Notes under the pieces: generated by a model
The model's database searches: none
What the model was told of the DNA's origin: nothing
What the model saw: only the letters and a program-made list of their open reading frames with translations
Part shown: one piece after another, positions 43,689 through 56,000 of the stretch
Numbering within the stretch: the stretch's first letter is position 1
How the letters are laid out: every line of letters begins with the position of its first letter
Assembly: GCA_964036045.1 (NCBI GenBank)
Contig: OZ038381.1
Location: 136,678,306 to 136,742,305, forward strand
DNA length: 64,000 nt
Reading direction: 5' to 3'
DNA from: Eutreptiella sp. 'Long Island Sound 2002'
Taxonomy: Eukaryota; Euglenozoa; Euglenophyceae; Eutreptiales; Eutreptiaceae
Made by a program: the position numbers and the translations under genes

Positions 43689-45954
43689 GCAAAATCATAA
43701 TGTTCCACCATGAGTTGATGGTGATCAATTTTACCATATGGGTCAATGGGTACGTTTCCAAACTAGAGGCATTTGCCAGCATCTGCCCGGTCCCTACCAA
43801 CGAGTTCATGGTGTTGGCTTTCATCTTGAACTTCCCCAGGGCCACCCCTTTGGACTGCAAGGAGCTAGACAACGTGCCACGGCCCCCCACTGGCACAGTC
43901 CGGGTTGTGCGGCGCCCAATGGGCCCTTTACACCCAACCCCGCCAGCCCAGTTCCCTAGTGTCCCTAGGCACCAGCTGCCATGCTTCGGCGGCATGAGCA
44001 TGTTGTGGCAGCAGCAGGGTTGCAAACCCTTGATCGCCTGCAACCAGGTGCCGGAGCGTCTATGGCGGCACTCCGGCAGCAGCAGCTCCTACATTTTCCG
44101 GCAGTAGACTACTCCTTGAGCAACAGCAGACAATTGCCACAGGTGTTCCAACTATTTTTGCAGAAGTCTGATACCCTACTATTACAAGGGCGGAGGGACC
44201 CTCCACTCCAACAAGCCACCCTAACCTTGGGCCTGTATGCAGATGGATACCAGCCCAGGGGGCGTCCCAATGTTAACACTAAGATTTGTATAATTTATTT
44301 TGCGGGAGACTGGTTCCCAAGGTCTGGCCATGTGCCCAAATGCACAAAGATGATAACCTACATGGAACTTCCCAAAGTTGTGGATGGGGAGTGGCTACCC
44401 GAACGGGCAAAGGCCCTACAAGCCCTGCCTTTGTGTAAATTCAAGCAACGTATGAAGTATGTTGGTGTAGAGGACACTACGGTAGTGCACCTGCAGTTTG
44501 GTTGCTGCCTCTAAATCGCCACCACATGTGGTCAGAGTGTCGGCAAAAGGGGTGTGTGGCAAACCCTACCATTTGGTCAATAAGCATGGGGTTGCCACAC
44601 TATTTGTGCACAAGGGGGGGCGTCTAAATGAGGTGCGGGGTTCCCAAAAGTTCCAGGATGTATCTAACCTGGCACAGGTTTATATTATACAATGATTCTT
44701 TCACAACACCAAAGGAGGAGCCTCCAGATTCCTTGGCGTTATTGGGCGGACCGTACCCGGGCGGTACAAGCATGAGTTGTTGAAGGTTATAGCTCAAGTT
44801 GCGAGCAGATACCATCGGGGATCTTTGCCTCCTGATAGCACGGAGCATGTGCGATGTGTGCGAAGAAGGTTCCAAGCAGGCATAAGCTTAACTGGCCGAG
44901 AGGCTAGCACTGTCATGCGCAGACGGGGGGACACATTGTCCTCCCATTGCCTTTCCATTCTCCGGTTTTGATTTTCTGCCACATAGTACACCTGTGCTAC
45001 GGTTGCACTACATTAGCAACTGCAGCATGGCAAGCTATGGGTTTGGTGTACACATATATTGTGCACATCATTCCGGAATTTGCCGAGGAAGGTTGCACTG
45101 CAACCCTATATATGCATGGGTGCTCCCACACTTGGTTCAACCCGCGGACCCCCATGCTGTATTCCGATGAGGCACGGGAACGGGATCTCCGGGTAGCCAA
45201 AAGATATGCCCCCGTGATTAATACTAGGCAGGACGTCGGTATTCGTGAAAGTTTGAAGCAAGAGCCGTATGAAAATTTTTCGCGTAACAAAAAGAAGATC
45301 CGCACAACAAAATTTTGGGGCCCTGTCCATCGGAACCTTGTTTTGGAGCCTTGCATGGTTGCTGCCAATGCAATGTGGCAGACAATCGTCCAGCGCCTGT
45401 TACGGCGCTTGATGACTTGTCAAGAAGCAGGCGGCTGCAGATTATATATGCCCCCAGCAACCAATTCGGTTAAATGCACTTTTCCAAGTGCAGAACCGGA
45501 AACCGATGAGGTTTGTGTGTGTGCAGGTTGTGGCTCAAAGCGTGGTATACATCACTAGGTCCCTCTTGAGGTGGAAGCTGTCCAAAGTTGGCCTACCACG
45601 GGTTTGAAGAGCCGTTCCAAATTCGAGTCCTGTGCCCCGCGGCGTAAAGATCTCAAGGGCAAGAGAAAGGGTAAGGGGAAATCGTACAAGCAGGCCAAGT
45701 TGTTGCGCATCCCCATTGTTGACAGCAACATAGAGCAGCAACTTGTGTTTCCCAAAGGCAGTAGTAGCAACAGCAGCAACAACAGCAACAACAGTAGCAG
45801 CAGCAACAGCAGCAACAGCAGCAGTAGCAGCCGGAGCAGTAGTGACGGCGGGAGTGGTAGCAGTGCTGACAATACTTATTCTGAGAATGATGATGTGTAC
45901 GTGTTTAGCAGCTCTATAGCAAGTGCCGCACGGTCACATCCTTCTGAGCCCTGA
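43689..45954 (+). pseudogene. T gene copy 2 (possible transposase), longest copy
   Basis: The order is VNGYVSKLEAFASICPVPTN, then in a shifted frame PAVDYSLSNSRQLPQVFQLF, LTLGLYADGYQPRGRPNVNT and KYVGVEDTTVVHLQF. A segment of about 65 residues with PPDSTEHVRCVRRRFQAGIS follows. The frame from 44947 carries YSDEARERDLRVAKRYAP, CTFPSAEPETDEVCVCAGCG and a TAG (45556-45558). Beyond it the same frame continues with RRKDLKGKRKGKGKSYKQAK and a Ser/Asn-rich, acidic tail to 45954. At least three frame changes and one stop are needed, so either introns are present or it is dead. The tail with a basic patch suggests a nuclear protein. Confidence 0.5.
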
Positions 45955-46552
45955 ACCTCAACAGCAACCCAACAAGTATTCTCGTACGGCTGTACATAGT
46001 TAGGGTAAACAGGTGTTGGATGTAGACGCCATGTCAAGTGATGGTTGTCCTATGCATATGCTTATTGAAGGGGAGTACAACATTCAGATTTCCAATTAAG
46101 AACAAGTAAGGACAAGTATTTCAAATTTTTTCAGCATGAGCCCTGCCAACAATGTACCTTTGGATATAGATTGACGGTTCCAATTCAGGACAAGTATTCT
46201 TTTCTTTTTTGCATGTTGCTTTGCACAGGTCAGGTATATGGGTGGACAATATTGCCCTCTCTGAATGTAGCAAATTTCAATGGAAATTCGCTTGGAAGTT
46301 TTCAAAGTTGCCCCCAAAAAAGCTTGGAAGTTTTTGCAGCCAGCTCGGGACCCAAAAAGCAACCACTATCTCTTGGAATGTTCAATGGACCTTGCAACCA
46401 ACCGTCCGCGGGTAGAAGAAATTGTGGTGCCGATTTCTGAAATGTACCGTGCAATGCGAGTCTCATTTTGTGACAATAAGTGCTAAGCCTTTCCAAAAAT
46501 CCCGTGCAAAACGCCCGGTTTTTTCGTGCCCGGTTTTTTCGCGTTTGAGCGC
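45955..46552. other. unassigned stretch with a diverged element X fragment
   Basis: The phrase AGGACAAGTATT or a close variant is repeated between 46100 and 46200. At about 46300-46400 the sequence GGAAGTTTTTGCAGCCAGCT resembles the element X segment near 23275 and 36255 (GGGAAGTTTTGGGAGCC). One frame there reads PKKAWKFLQPARDPKSNHYL. This looks like an old, highly diverged X copy. Confidence 0.4.
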
Positions 46553-47010
46553 CAAGGCATCATAGAAATGCATGGTTGGCAAAAATGTGAAACAGTGGGC
46601 CTTTGTTAGGGGGCGGATAGCCGAGCACACTTGGAGCGACCAGATCTGTAAGCCACCGGGACCGAATCGACCAAAAAGACATTCTTGTGAAAGCTACTGG
46701 TTGGGGCATTACAAAAATGCTTGGTTGGTAACAATCCGAAACAGTGGGCCTTTGTTAGGGGGCGCATTATCGAGCACACTTGGAGCGACCACATCCTTGA
46801 GCCACTCTCAGCAAATCGACCAAAAAAACATTCCGGTGAAAGCTGCGGATCGGGGCATTACCAATATTCTTGGTTGGGAAAAATGTGAAACAGCGCGCCC
46901 GTTTTTGGGGGCGGATAATCGAGCACAATGGGGGGGACCAGATCTCTGAGCTGCTGTCACCAATTGGATCAAAAAGACAGTCTGGTGACCGCTATGGTCG
47001 GGGATTCGAA
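46553..47010 (+). repeat. 149-bp tandem array 4
   Basis: Three units of the same family are present, with GGGGCATTAC motifs near 46700 and 46850 and a final partial unit near 47000. The end runs directly into T gene copy 3. Confidence 0.9.
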
Positions 47011-47066
47011 AAATGCCTGCCACCCCTGCTGTGTCTCACGGTATTGCCAAACCACAATTTTCCACC

Positions 47067-47535
47067 ATGAGTTCATCATGGACAATTCAACGATACGTGT
47101 CATTGAGTGCGCTTCCAAACTGGAGGTGTTTGCCAGCATGTGCCTCGTCCTTGCCGACCAGCATGGTGTCGGCTTTCATCTTGAACCTCTGTGGGGCCAC
47201 CCATTTGGACTGCAAGGAGCTAGACAACTTGTTATGGCCCCCCACTGGCACAGTCCGGGTTGTGGGGCGCCCAATGGGCCCTTTACCACCCCATTCCGCC
47301 AGCCCAGTTCCCCATTGTTCCCAGGCACCAGCTTCCATGCTTCTGCGGCACGAGCATGTTGTGGCAGCAGCAGTGCTGCAAACCCTTGATCGCCTCCAAC
47401 CAGGTGCCGGAAGGTCTATGGCGGCACTCCGGCAGCCGGAGCTGCTACATCTTCCAGCAGTGGCCTACTCCTTGAGCAACAGCAGACAGTTGCCATAGGT
47501 GTGCCATCTACTTTTGCACAAGTCCGGCACCCCAG
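47067..47535 (+). pseudogene. T gene copy 3, 5' fragment
   Basis: Sequence from TTCCACCATGAGTTCATCAT onward matches copies 1 and 2, with PAVAYSLSNSRQLP in the shifted frame. It ends abruptly at AAGTCCGGCACCC (about 47535). After that point nothing resembles the T gene, so the copy is 3'-truncated by a deletion or an insertion boundary. Confidence 0.6.
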
Positions 47536-47880
47536 CTATGGGTATAGTAACCCAATGGGCTATCAGACTTCAGACTTCAGACTTTTATGCACCATCACCC
47601 TCAACCCGCTACCCCCCAAGCCCCCCATGATAGGCCTTTGCCCCCCCCCCCCAATATAAGACTTGTGCTTTGTCCCCCATATTCGACTTGCCCCCCCCCC
47701 TTTTCTCTTGCCCAATTTTGCACCGTGCTTCCTTTGCAGACCATGACCGTAGGCCGGGGGGGGGGGGGGGGCGAGAAAAAATTCACCCCGGCAGGCGAAA
47801 TTTCAACCCGGTAGGGGGGGGACAAGTGTCGCAGTTGAAAAAAAAACACCCAAGGTTGAAAAAGTTCTGGTAGGGTGGTG
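47536..47880. other. unassigned stretch with C/G homopolymers
   Basis: There is no gene. Motifs GGGTATAGTAACCC (about 47537) and GACAAGTGTCGCAGTTGAAA (about 47820) recur in modified form at about 50024 and 49722. The repeated order differs between the two places. Confidence 0.35.
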
Positions 47881-48081
47881 ATGGCACCGGATCCCTACAA
47901 TCCCGGGCGACCTCTCCTGGTGCCTAAACAAGCACAACGGTCAACCTGTGGCCGAACCAGGAGGGCAAGCTCAGGTGGAAGGGGTAAAGGTTCCCCCGGG
48001 CAGGTCAAACAATGTAGCATCGGCCGTGTAGCACTAAAAAAACTCGCAAAGGAATTGATCCGTAGATCTCAGGAGGATTAG
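47881..48081 (+). CDS. small basic ORF, unknown
   Basis: The frame from ATG 47881 gives 66 residues, rich in Arg, Lys, Ser and Gly in the middle (CGRTRRASSGGRGKGSPG) and helical at the end (VALKKLAKELIRRSQED). Composition differs from the surrounding noise, but there is no splice or promoter evidence. A weak resemblance to a histone H3 tail was noted and is not trusted. Confidence 0.25.
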   Translation: MAPDPYNPGRPLLVPKQAQRSTCGRTRRASSGGRGKGSPGQVKQCSIGRVALKKLAKELIRRSQED

Positions 48082-49350
48082 AGGTTAGATCAGCACAGAT
48101 TGTACATACACACGAGTGCATACTCGTTGTGTTTTGTTGTTGTTTGCTCTCCCTTCGCTTGCAGCGCTAGGTAAGGTGAGTAAGCCCAGGAGGGGCCAAC
48201 CCCTGGTAGAGTCAAACAGCGAGATCGGTGTGTGATTGTGGAAATGGCCACGGTCGTGGTCCAGATCTGTCGTGATTGCGCACGGTTGTGCGCTGATTGT
48301 GATATGATTGAGCACGGCTGTGCTCTAGTGGTCGCTCATGTGCATGCACATGACGCATTCAAGGGTAAGCCACACGTGGTGCGCTCGGTAGACCCTTGTT
48401 TAGGCTACCCAGGGGCTCCGCCCTACGTTCTATAAGAGAACACTCGGAGTTCCTTAAGCTTGCTTTCTTGGAGGGACCGGTTTCGGAACACCGTACTATT
48501 TTCCTGTCCAAGATATAATAGTAATAGACTCCCGGTATAATACGGGGAGTCTGGTTAGGTTCGAATGTCGGAAACCGTGCCCGCATGTGTCTCTTTTAAG
48601 TGGTGTAGGTCAGGGTGATTGGTGCACTTTGTTGTCTTCGACGGTGCAATTTTTCGCCCAGCAAAAAGGGCGCATATCACACCACACAAGGGGAAAGAAG
48701 AGAAGACGAACGACTTCGCTGTGAACGACACGTACTCACGTTGCACACACTATGCATTCTCTCCCTCCAAGCCTTGGCAGGGGTACGCGTCATGGCGTCC
48801 TCGTCAGGCCACAGCTGCTTAGCAGTGCTGTGTTTGCTTGCTCTTTCACAGGTAGGCCAATAGGGCCTTTGACATCTTCAACAGCTGCACCAAGTGGCGT
48901 GTGTGTGTAGGTGTGGCAGGCCTGGATGGTGTCATCCTTCGAAGGCTGGGTCCACAGTAGGGTGTGTAGGACCTATAGTACGTGTGTTACTATCCCCCCA
49001 ATGTCCTGAAATCTTAACAGGGTTTTTGGTGGGCAGTGGCAGTGGTAGCCTAGGTTTTGGACACATAGCAAACAGGCGTTTTCAAGCCTCATAGCTTTTG
49101 GCCACCCCTCCCCTTTAGTAGGTAGTAGGCAAAAACAATACTTTGGCGTTAGCGCTGGGTTTTCCCCCAAGGTTTTTCGGTGCTAGCACAGAAATTGGGC
49201 ACCTAGGGGCGGAGAGACGTGGGGTGTACCCCATCGCACCATTAATGGCATTCGCCGGGTGTAGCAAGGGTGCAGACTTGGGTATAATTAGGATACCATT
49301 TTTGTAGCTTGCTCCACAGAGACATTGGTATAGGCAGGTATAGGAAGGGT
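48082..49350. other. unassigned stretch
   Basis: No gene, RNA or repeat is recognised. Short frames have ordinary composition but no motif. The stretch is less GC-extreme than its neighbours and free of long homopolymers, so an exon or UTR of an unidentified gene could be hidden here. Confidence 0.3.
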
Positions 49351-49665
49351 TCAGTTCTTAGGCGTCCTCTGCGAGGCAAGCGTCTCAGCGAGCCTCAGCA
49401 ACTCTCCTAGGTTGTTCTCGGACACGTAGTCAACCAGAACCGAATTCAGGCGTCCATCAGGGAACACAAAGGTAGAAAAGGGTTCCCAGGTAGCCTCCTC
49501 AACTCCAAACCCTTCCCAGAGGGTGAAGAATTGCCACCCTTGGCGGTAGCAGTATCTGAGGATAGGCTTGACCACATAGAAGCCTTCCTTAGCCATCGGG
49601 AGGAAGGACAAAGCCAGGGCACAAGGGGGGAGCGTGGGCAACCCAAGGGACAGCGGGGGAAGCAA
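49351..49665 (-). CDS. chromodomain-containing C-terminal exon
   Basis: The minus-strand frame encodes a chromodomain: FYVVKPILRYCYRQGWQFF, then LWEGFGVEEATWEPFSTFV, then LNSVLVDYVSENNL, with a TGA stop at 49351. The aromatic cage positions are occupied (Tyr in YVV, Trp in LWEG, Trp in TWEP) and the order of strands and final helix is typical. Chromodomains bind methylated histone H3 tails. They occur in heterochromatin proteins and at the integrase C-terminus of Ty3/Gypsy chromoviruses; a C-terminal position right before the stop fits the latter. No integrase was found upstream (higher coordinates), where a T-rich, G-rich stretch could be an intron. The start is not set. Confidence 0.65.
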   Translation of the reverse strand: MLPPLSLGLPTLPPCALALSFLPMAKEGFYVVKPILRYCYRQGWQFFTLWEGFGVEEATWEPFSTFVFPDGRLNSVLVDYVSENNLGELLRLAETLASQRTPKN

Positions 49666-49669
49666 AAGT

Positions 49670-50090
49670 ACTTTTTTAGCTTTTTTTGGGTTGGCGGTTT
49701 AGGTTGGGGGGTGACAAGTGTCGCGGTTGAAAAAAAAATTTTCGCCTCCTGGGGGAACTTTTTTTCCGCCCTCCCCCTGCCGTAGGCATGAACTAGGTAT
49801 GTGAATAACAACAGGGTCAGTTTTGCCGCTGGGCTACCCCAACGCTCAACCCGAAACCCCCCATCAGGCTTTTCTCCCCCCCCCCCCCCCACCCACCCAC
49901 CCACCAAGTGCTGTTGGGGGGCGAGGTCGTCCAAGAAACTGCCATGCTAGTGGGAACAAGTGGAAAATGGGAAAATATGGAACCTAGGAAAACGTTCAAC
50001 ATGGGGGAAAGTGAGGGACCCTGGGTATAGTAACCCCCCCCCCCCCGCTTCGAACTGCTTGGTATGTGCATGTCATCAACTTGCACATGT
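49670..50090. other. unassigned stretch with C homopolymers
   Basis: There is no gene. A C run at 49876-49892 is followed by an ACCC repeat, and another C run lies at 50034-50046. Short motifs shared with 47.5-47.9 kb are present. Confidence 0.35.
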
Positions 50091-50093
50091 ATT

Positions 50094-50315
50094 GTGATGT
50101 GATGTATTGTGATGTGATGTGATGTGATGTGATGTGATGTGCTGTGATGTGATGTGATGTGATGTGATGTGATGTGATGTGATGTGATGTGATGTGCTGT
50201 GCTGTGATGTGATGTGATGTGATGTGATGTGATGTGATGTGATGTGATGTGATGTGAAATGATGTGATGTGATGTGATGTGATGTGATGTGGTGTGATGT
50301 GATGTGATATGATGT
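50094..50315. repeat. (GATGT)n pentanucleotide array
   Basis: About 44 units are present, mostly perfect, with scattered variants such as GCTGT, GAAAT and GGTGT. Open frames across it on the minus strand (Ile-Thr-Ser-His-His repeats) are artefacts of the repeat. Confidence 0.97.
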
Positions 50316-50578
50316 CCAATGTGTGCATTTGGTTTTGGGAGGGTATGCCCCCTTTTTATTCCTAGGTTTGTTGATTTGGTGATGAGCCTGAGTGGCTGAG
50401 GACAAGATTAAAGCAGGCTTCCATAGCACCAGGTATCCGGCCGCGGTGCCCACCGCGATAGCCGGGGGTTTGGCGCCCGGCCTTGGGCAAGGTGGGGAGT
50501 TGGAGTGTGCAATTGCGAGTGTCACCACCCTTAGGCAAGGTTGGGATTTGGATGTGCGGTGTTTAATGTGTTTAATGT
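50316..50578. other. short unassigned spacer before the satellite
   Basis: Nothing is recognised. The spacer ends in GTTTAATGTGTTTAATGTTT, which may be a degenerate edge of the satellite (compare its GGTTAAATAATT parts). Confidence 0.3.
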
Positions 50579-52259
50579 TTCACGGAGGGGGATATACAAA
50601 AGGTATTCACGGAGGTATCAAATAATTCACGGAGGAGGTCATTTAATTCACCGAGGTATCAAATAGCTCACAGAGGGGGTTAAATGATTCACGGAGGTAT
50701 CAAATAATTCACGGAGGGGGTTAGATAATTCACAGGGATATCGAATAATTCACGGAGGGGGTTCAATAATTCACGCAGGTATCAAATAATTCACGGAGGG
50801 GGTTAAATAATTCACGGTGGTATGAAAGACTACACGGAGGGGGTTAAATAATTCACGGAGGTATGAAATAATTCTCGGAGGGGGTTAAATAGTTCACGGA
50901 GGTATCAAGTCATTCACGGAGGGGGTTAAATAATTCACAGAGGTATCAAATAATTCACGGAGGGGGTTAAATACTTCACGGAGGTGTGAAATAATTAACG
51001 GAGGGGGTTAAATAATTCACGGCGGTATCAAATAATTCACCGAGGGGGTTAAATAATTCACGGAGGTATGAAATAATTCTCGGAGGGAGTTAAATAAGTC
51101 ACGGCGGTATCAAATAATTCATGGAGGGGGTTAAATAATTCACGGAGGTATGAAATAATTCACGGAGGGGGTTAAATAATTCACGGAGGTATGAAATAAT
51201 TCACGGAGGGGGTTAAATAATTCACGGAGGTATCAAATTATTCACGGAGGGGGTTAAATAATTCACGGAGGTATGAAATAATTCACGGAGGGGGTTAAAT
51301 ATTTCACAAAGGTATGAAATAATTCACGGAGGGGGTTAAGTAGTTCACGGAGGTATGAAACACTTCACAGAGGGGATGAAATAATTCACGGAGGTTTCAA
51401 ATAATTCACGGAGGGGGTTAAATGCTTCACGGAGGTATGAAATACTTCACGGAGGTGTGAAATAATTCACGGAGGGGTTGAAATATTTCACGGAGGTATC
51501 AAATAAGTCACGGAGGTATGAAAGACTACACGGAGGGGGTTAAATAATTCACGGAGGTATGAAATACTTCACGGAGGGGGTTAAATAATTCACGGAGGTA
51601 TCAAATAATTCCTGGAGAGGGTTAGATAATTCACGGAGGTATCAAATAATTCACGGAGGGGGTTGAATAATTCACGGAGGTATCAAATCATTCACGGAGG
51701 GGGTTAAATGATTCACGGAGGTATGAAAGACTACACGGAGGGGGTTAAATAGTTCACGCAGGTATGAAATAATTCACATCGGGGATTAAATAATTCCCGG
51801 AGGGGGTGAAATAATTCACGGAGGTATGAAATAATTCTCGGAGGGGGTTAAATAATTCACCGAGGTATCATGTAATTCACGGAGGGGGTTAAATAATTCA
51901 CAGAGGTATCAAATAATTCACGGAGGGGGTTAAATAATTCACGGAGGTATCAAATAATTCACGGAGGGGGTTAAATAATTCACCGAGGTATCATGTAATT
52001 CACGGAGGGGGTTAAATAATTCACAGAGGTATCAAATAATTCACGGAGGGGGTTAAATAATTCACGGAGGTATCAAATAATTCACAGAGGGGGTTAAATA
52101 ATTCACGGAGCTATGAAATATTTCATAGAGGGGGTTAAATAATTCACGGAGGTATCAAATAATTCACGGAGGGGGTTGAAATAATTCACGGAGGTATGAA
52201 AGAATTCACCTGGGTATGAAATAATTCTCAGAGGCGGTTGAATAATTCACGGAGGTATG

Positions 52260-53010
52260 AAATCATTCCCAGAGGGGGTTAAATAATTCACGGAGGTATG
52301 AAACAATTCACGGAGGGGGTTAAATAATTCACGGTGGTATGAAATAATTCACGGAGGGGGTTAATCGATTCACGGAGGTATGAAATAAGTCACGGAGGGG
52401 GTTAAGTAATTCACGAAGGTATGAAACAGTTCACGGAGGGGATTAAATAATTCACGGAGGTATCAAATGATTCACCGAGGGGGTTAAATACTTCACGGAG
52501 GTATGAAATAATTCACGGAGGGGTTGAAATTATTCACGGAGGTATCAAATAATTCACGGAGGGGGTTACATGATTCGCGGACCTATCAAATAATTCACGG
52601 AGGGGGTTAAATAATTCACGGACCTATCAAATGATTCACGGAGGTATGAAATAATTCACCCAGGTATGGAATAATTCCCAGAGGGGGTTAAATAATTCAC
52701 GGAGGTATGAAACAATTCACGGAGGGGGTTAAATAATTCACGGAGGTATGAAATAATTCACGGAGGGGGTTAATCGATTCACGGAGGTATGAAATAAGTC
52801 ACGGAGGGGGTTAAGTAATTCACGAAGGTATGAAACAGTTCACGGAGGGGATTAAATAATTCACGGAGGTATCAAATGATTCACCGAGGGGGTTAAATAC
52901 TTCACGGAGGTATGAAATAATTCACGGAGGGGTTGAAATTATTCACGGAGGTATCAAATAATTCGCGGAGGGGGTTACATGATTCGCGGACCTATCAAAT
53001 AATTCACGGA
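52260..53010. repeat. 409-bp higher-order duplication in the satellite
   Basis: The block with TTAATCGATTC (52361), CACGAAGGTATGAAACAG, TTGAAATTATTC and CGCGGACCTATC recurs in the same order 409 bases later (TTAATCGATTC at 52770). Ten dimers of 41 bp make one higher-order unit. Confidence 0.85.
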
Positions 53011-53049
53011 GGGGGTTAAAAAATTCACAGAGGTATAAAATAATTCTCG

Positions 53050-56000
53050 GAGGGGGTTAAATAATTCACGGAGGTATCAAATAATTCACGGAGGGGGTTA
53101 AATAATTCACAGAGGTATCAAATAATTCTCGGAGGGGGTTAAATAATTCACGGAGGTATGAAATAATTCACGGAGGGGGTTAAATAATTCACGGAGGTAT
53201 CAAATAATTCCCGGAGGGGGGTTAATTAATTCACGGAGGTATCCAATAATTCACGGAGGGGGTTAAATAATTCACGGAGGTATCAAATAATTCCCGGAGG
53301 GGGTTAAATCGTTCACGGAGGTATCCAATAATTCACGGAGGGGGTTAAATAATTCACGGAGGTATCAAATAATTCCCGAAGGGGGTTAAATAATTCACGG
53401 AGGTATCCAATAATTCACGGAGGGGGTTAAATAATTCACAGAGGCATGAAATAATTCACGGGGGCGGTTAAGTAATTCACGGAGGTATGAAACAATATAC
53501 GGAGGTATGAAACAGTTCACCGAGGGGATTAAATAATTCACGGAGGTATCAAATAATTCACGGAGGGGGTTAAATACTTCACGGAGGTATGAAATAATTC
53601 ACGGAGGTGTTGAAATAATTCACGGAGGTATCAAATCATTCACGGAGGGGGTTAAATAATTCACGGAGGTATGGAAGACTACACGGAGGGGGTTAGATAA
53701 TTCACGGAGGTATGAAATAATTCACAAAGGGGGTTAATTAATTCACGGAGGTATCAAATAATTCACAGAGGGGGTTAAATACTTCAGAGAGGTATGAAAG
53801 AATTCACGGAGCGGGTTAAATAATTCACGGAGGTGTGAAATAATTCACGGAGGGGGTTAAATACTTCACGGAGGTATGAAATAAATCACGGGGGGGGGGT
53901 TAAATAATTCGCGGAGGTATCAAATAACTCACGGAGGGGGTTAAATAATTCACAGAGGTATCAAATGATTCACGGAGGGGGTTAAATAATTCAGGGAGGT
54001 ATCAAAAAATTCACGGAGGGGGTCAAATAATTCACGGAGGTATGAAATAATTCACGGAGGGGGTTATTGGATTCTCGGAGGTATCAAATAATTCACGGAG
54101 GGGGTTAAATAATTCACGGAGGTACCAAATAGTTTACGCAGGTGGTTAAATAATTCACGGAGGTATCAAATAATTCACGGAGGGGGTTAAGTAATTCACG
54201 GGGGTATGAAATAATTCACGGAGGGGGTCAAATGATTCACGGAGGTATGAAATAATTCACGGAGGGGGTTAAATGATTCACAGAGGTATAAAACAATTCA
54301 CGCAGGGGGTTCGATAATTCACGGAGGTATCAAATGATTCACGGAGGGGGTTAAATAGTTCACGGAGGTATGAAATAATTCACGGAGGGGATTAAACAAT
54401 TCCCAGATGGGGTTAAATAATTCACGGAGGTATGAAATAATTCTCGGAGGGGGTTAAATAATTCACGGAGGTATCAAATAATTCACGGAGGGGGTTAAAT
54501 AATTCACGGAGGTATCCAATAATTCACGGAGTTATGGAATAATTCACCTGGGTAGGAAATAATTCTCAGAGGGGGTTAAATAATTCACGGAGGTATCAAA
54601 TAATTCACGGAGGGGGTTAAATAATTCGCGGAGGTATCAAATAATTCACGGAGGGGGTTAAATAATTCACAGAGGTATCAAATGATCCACGGAGGGGGTT
54701 AAATAATTCACGGAGGTATCAAAAAATTCACGGAGGGGGTTAAATAATTCACGGAGGTATCAAATAGTTCACAGAAGGGGGTTAAATATATCACTGAGGT
54801 ATCCAATAATTCACGGAGGGGGTTAAGTAATTCACGGGGGTATGAAATAATTCACGGAGGGGGTCAAATGATTTACGGAGGTATGAAATAATTCACGGAG
54901 GGGGTTAAATGATTCACGGAGGTATAAAATAATTCACGCAGGGGGTTCGATAATTCACGGAGGTATCAAATGATTCACGGAGGGGGTTAAATAATTCACG
55001 GAGGTATCAAATAATTCACGGAGGTATGAAATAATTCACCCAGGTATGAAATAATTCACAGAGCGGGTTAACTAATTCACGGAGATAAGAAATAATTCAC
55101 AGAAGGGGGTTAAATCATTCACGGAGGTACGAAATGATTCACGGAGGGGGTTAAATACTTCACGGACCTATCAAATAATTCACGGAGGGGGTTAAATAAT
55201 TCATGGACCTATCAAACAATTCACGGACGGGGTTAGACAATTCACGGAGGTATGAAATAGTTCACGGAGGGGGTTAAATAATTCACGGAGGTATGAAATA
55301 ATTCGCAGAGGGGGTTAAATAATTCACGAAGGTGTGAAATAATTCACGGAGGGGGTTAAATGATTCACGGAGGTATGAAATAATTCACGGAGGGGGTTAA
55401 ATGATTCATGGAGGTATCCAAAAATTCACGGAGGGGGTTAAATAATTCACGGAGGTATCAAATAATTCACGGAGGGGGTTAAATGATTCACGGAGGTATC
55501 AAATAATTCACGGAGGGGGTTAGATAATTCACAGAGGTATCAAAAAATTCACGGCAGGGGTTAAATACTTAACCGAGGTATGAAATATTTCACGGAGGGG
55601 ATTAAAAAATTCACGGAGATAACAAATAATTCACGGAGGGGGTTAAATAATTCACGGAGGTATCAATTAATTCACGGAGGGGGTTAAATGATTCACGGAG
55701 GTATCAAATAATTCATGGAGGGGGTTAGATCATTCACGCAGGTATGAAATAATTCACGGAGGGGGTTAAATAATTCACGGAGGTATCAAATAATTCACGG
55801 AGGGGGTTAAATAATTCACGGAGGTATCAAATCATTCACGGAGGGGGTTAAATAATTCACGGAGGTATCAAATAATTCACGGAGGGGGTTAAATAATTCA
55901 CAGAGGTATCAAATAATTCTCGGAGGGGGTTAAATAATTCACGGAGGTATGAAATAATTCACGGAGGGGGTTAAATAATTCACGGAGGTATCAAATAATT

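Noticed and set aside
47881-48081. Histone H3-like tail, attractive because a satellite lies nearby
   Set aside because: Only a basic SGG-RGKG-type patch and a VALKK motif are similar. The histone fold is absent and the frame stops early.
48370-48450. tRNA-like sequence
   Set aside because: A few arm-like motifs are present, but no cloverleaf could be formed by eye and no T-arm consensus is present.
47537-50040. Inverted or direct duplication of 47.5-47.9 kb at 49.7-50.05 kb
   Set aside because: Two short motifs are shared, but their order differs and the sequence between them does not align. Too weak to call a repeat.
50076-50528. 150-codon minus-strand frame of Ile-Thr-Ser-His-His repeats
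   Set aside because: Direct translation of the GATGT pentanucleotide array.
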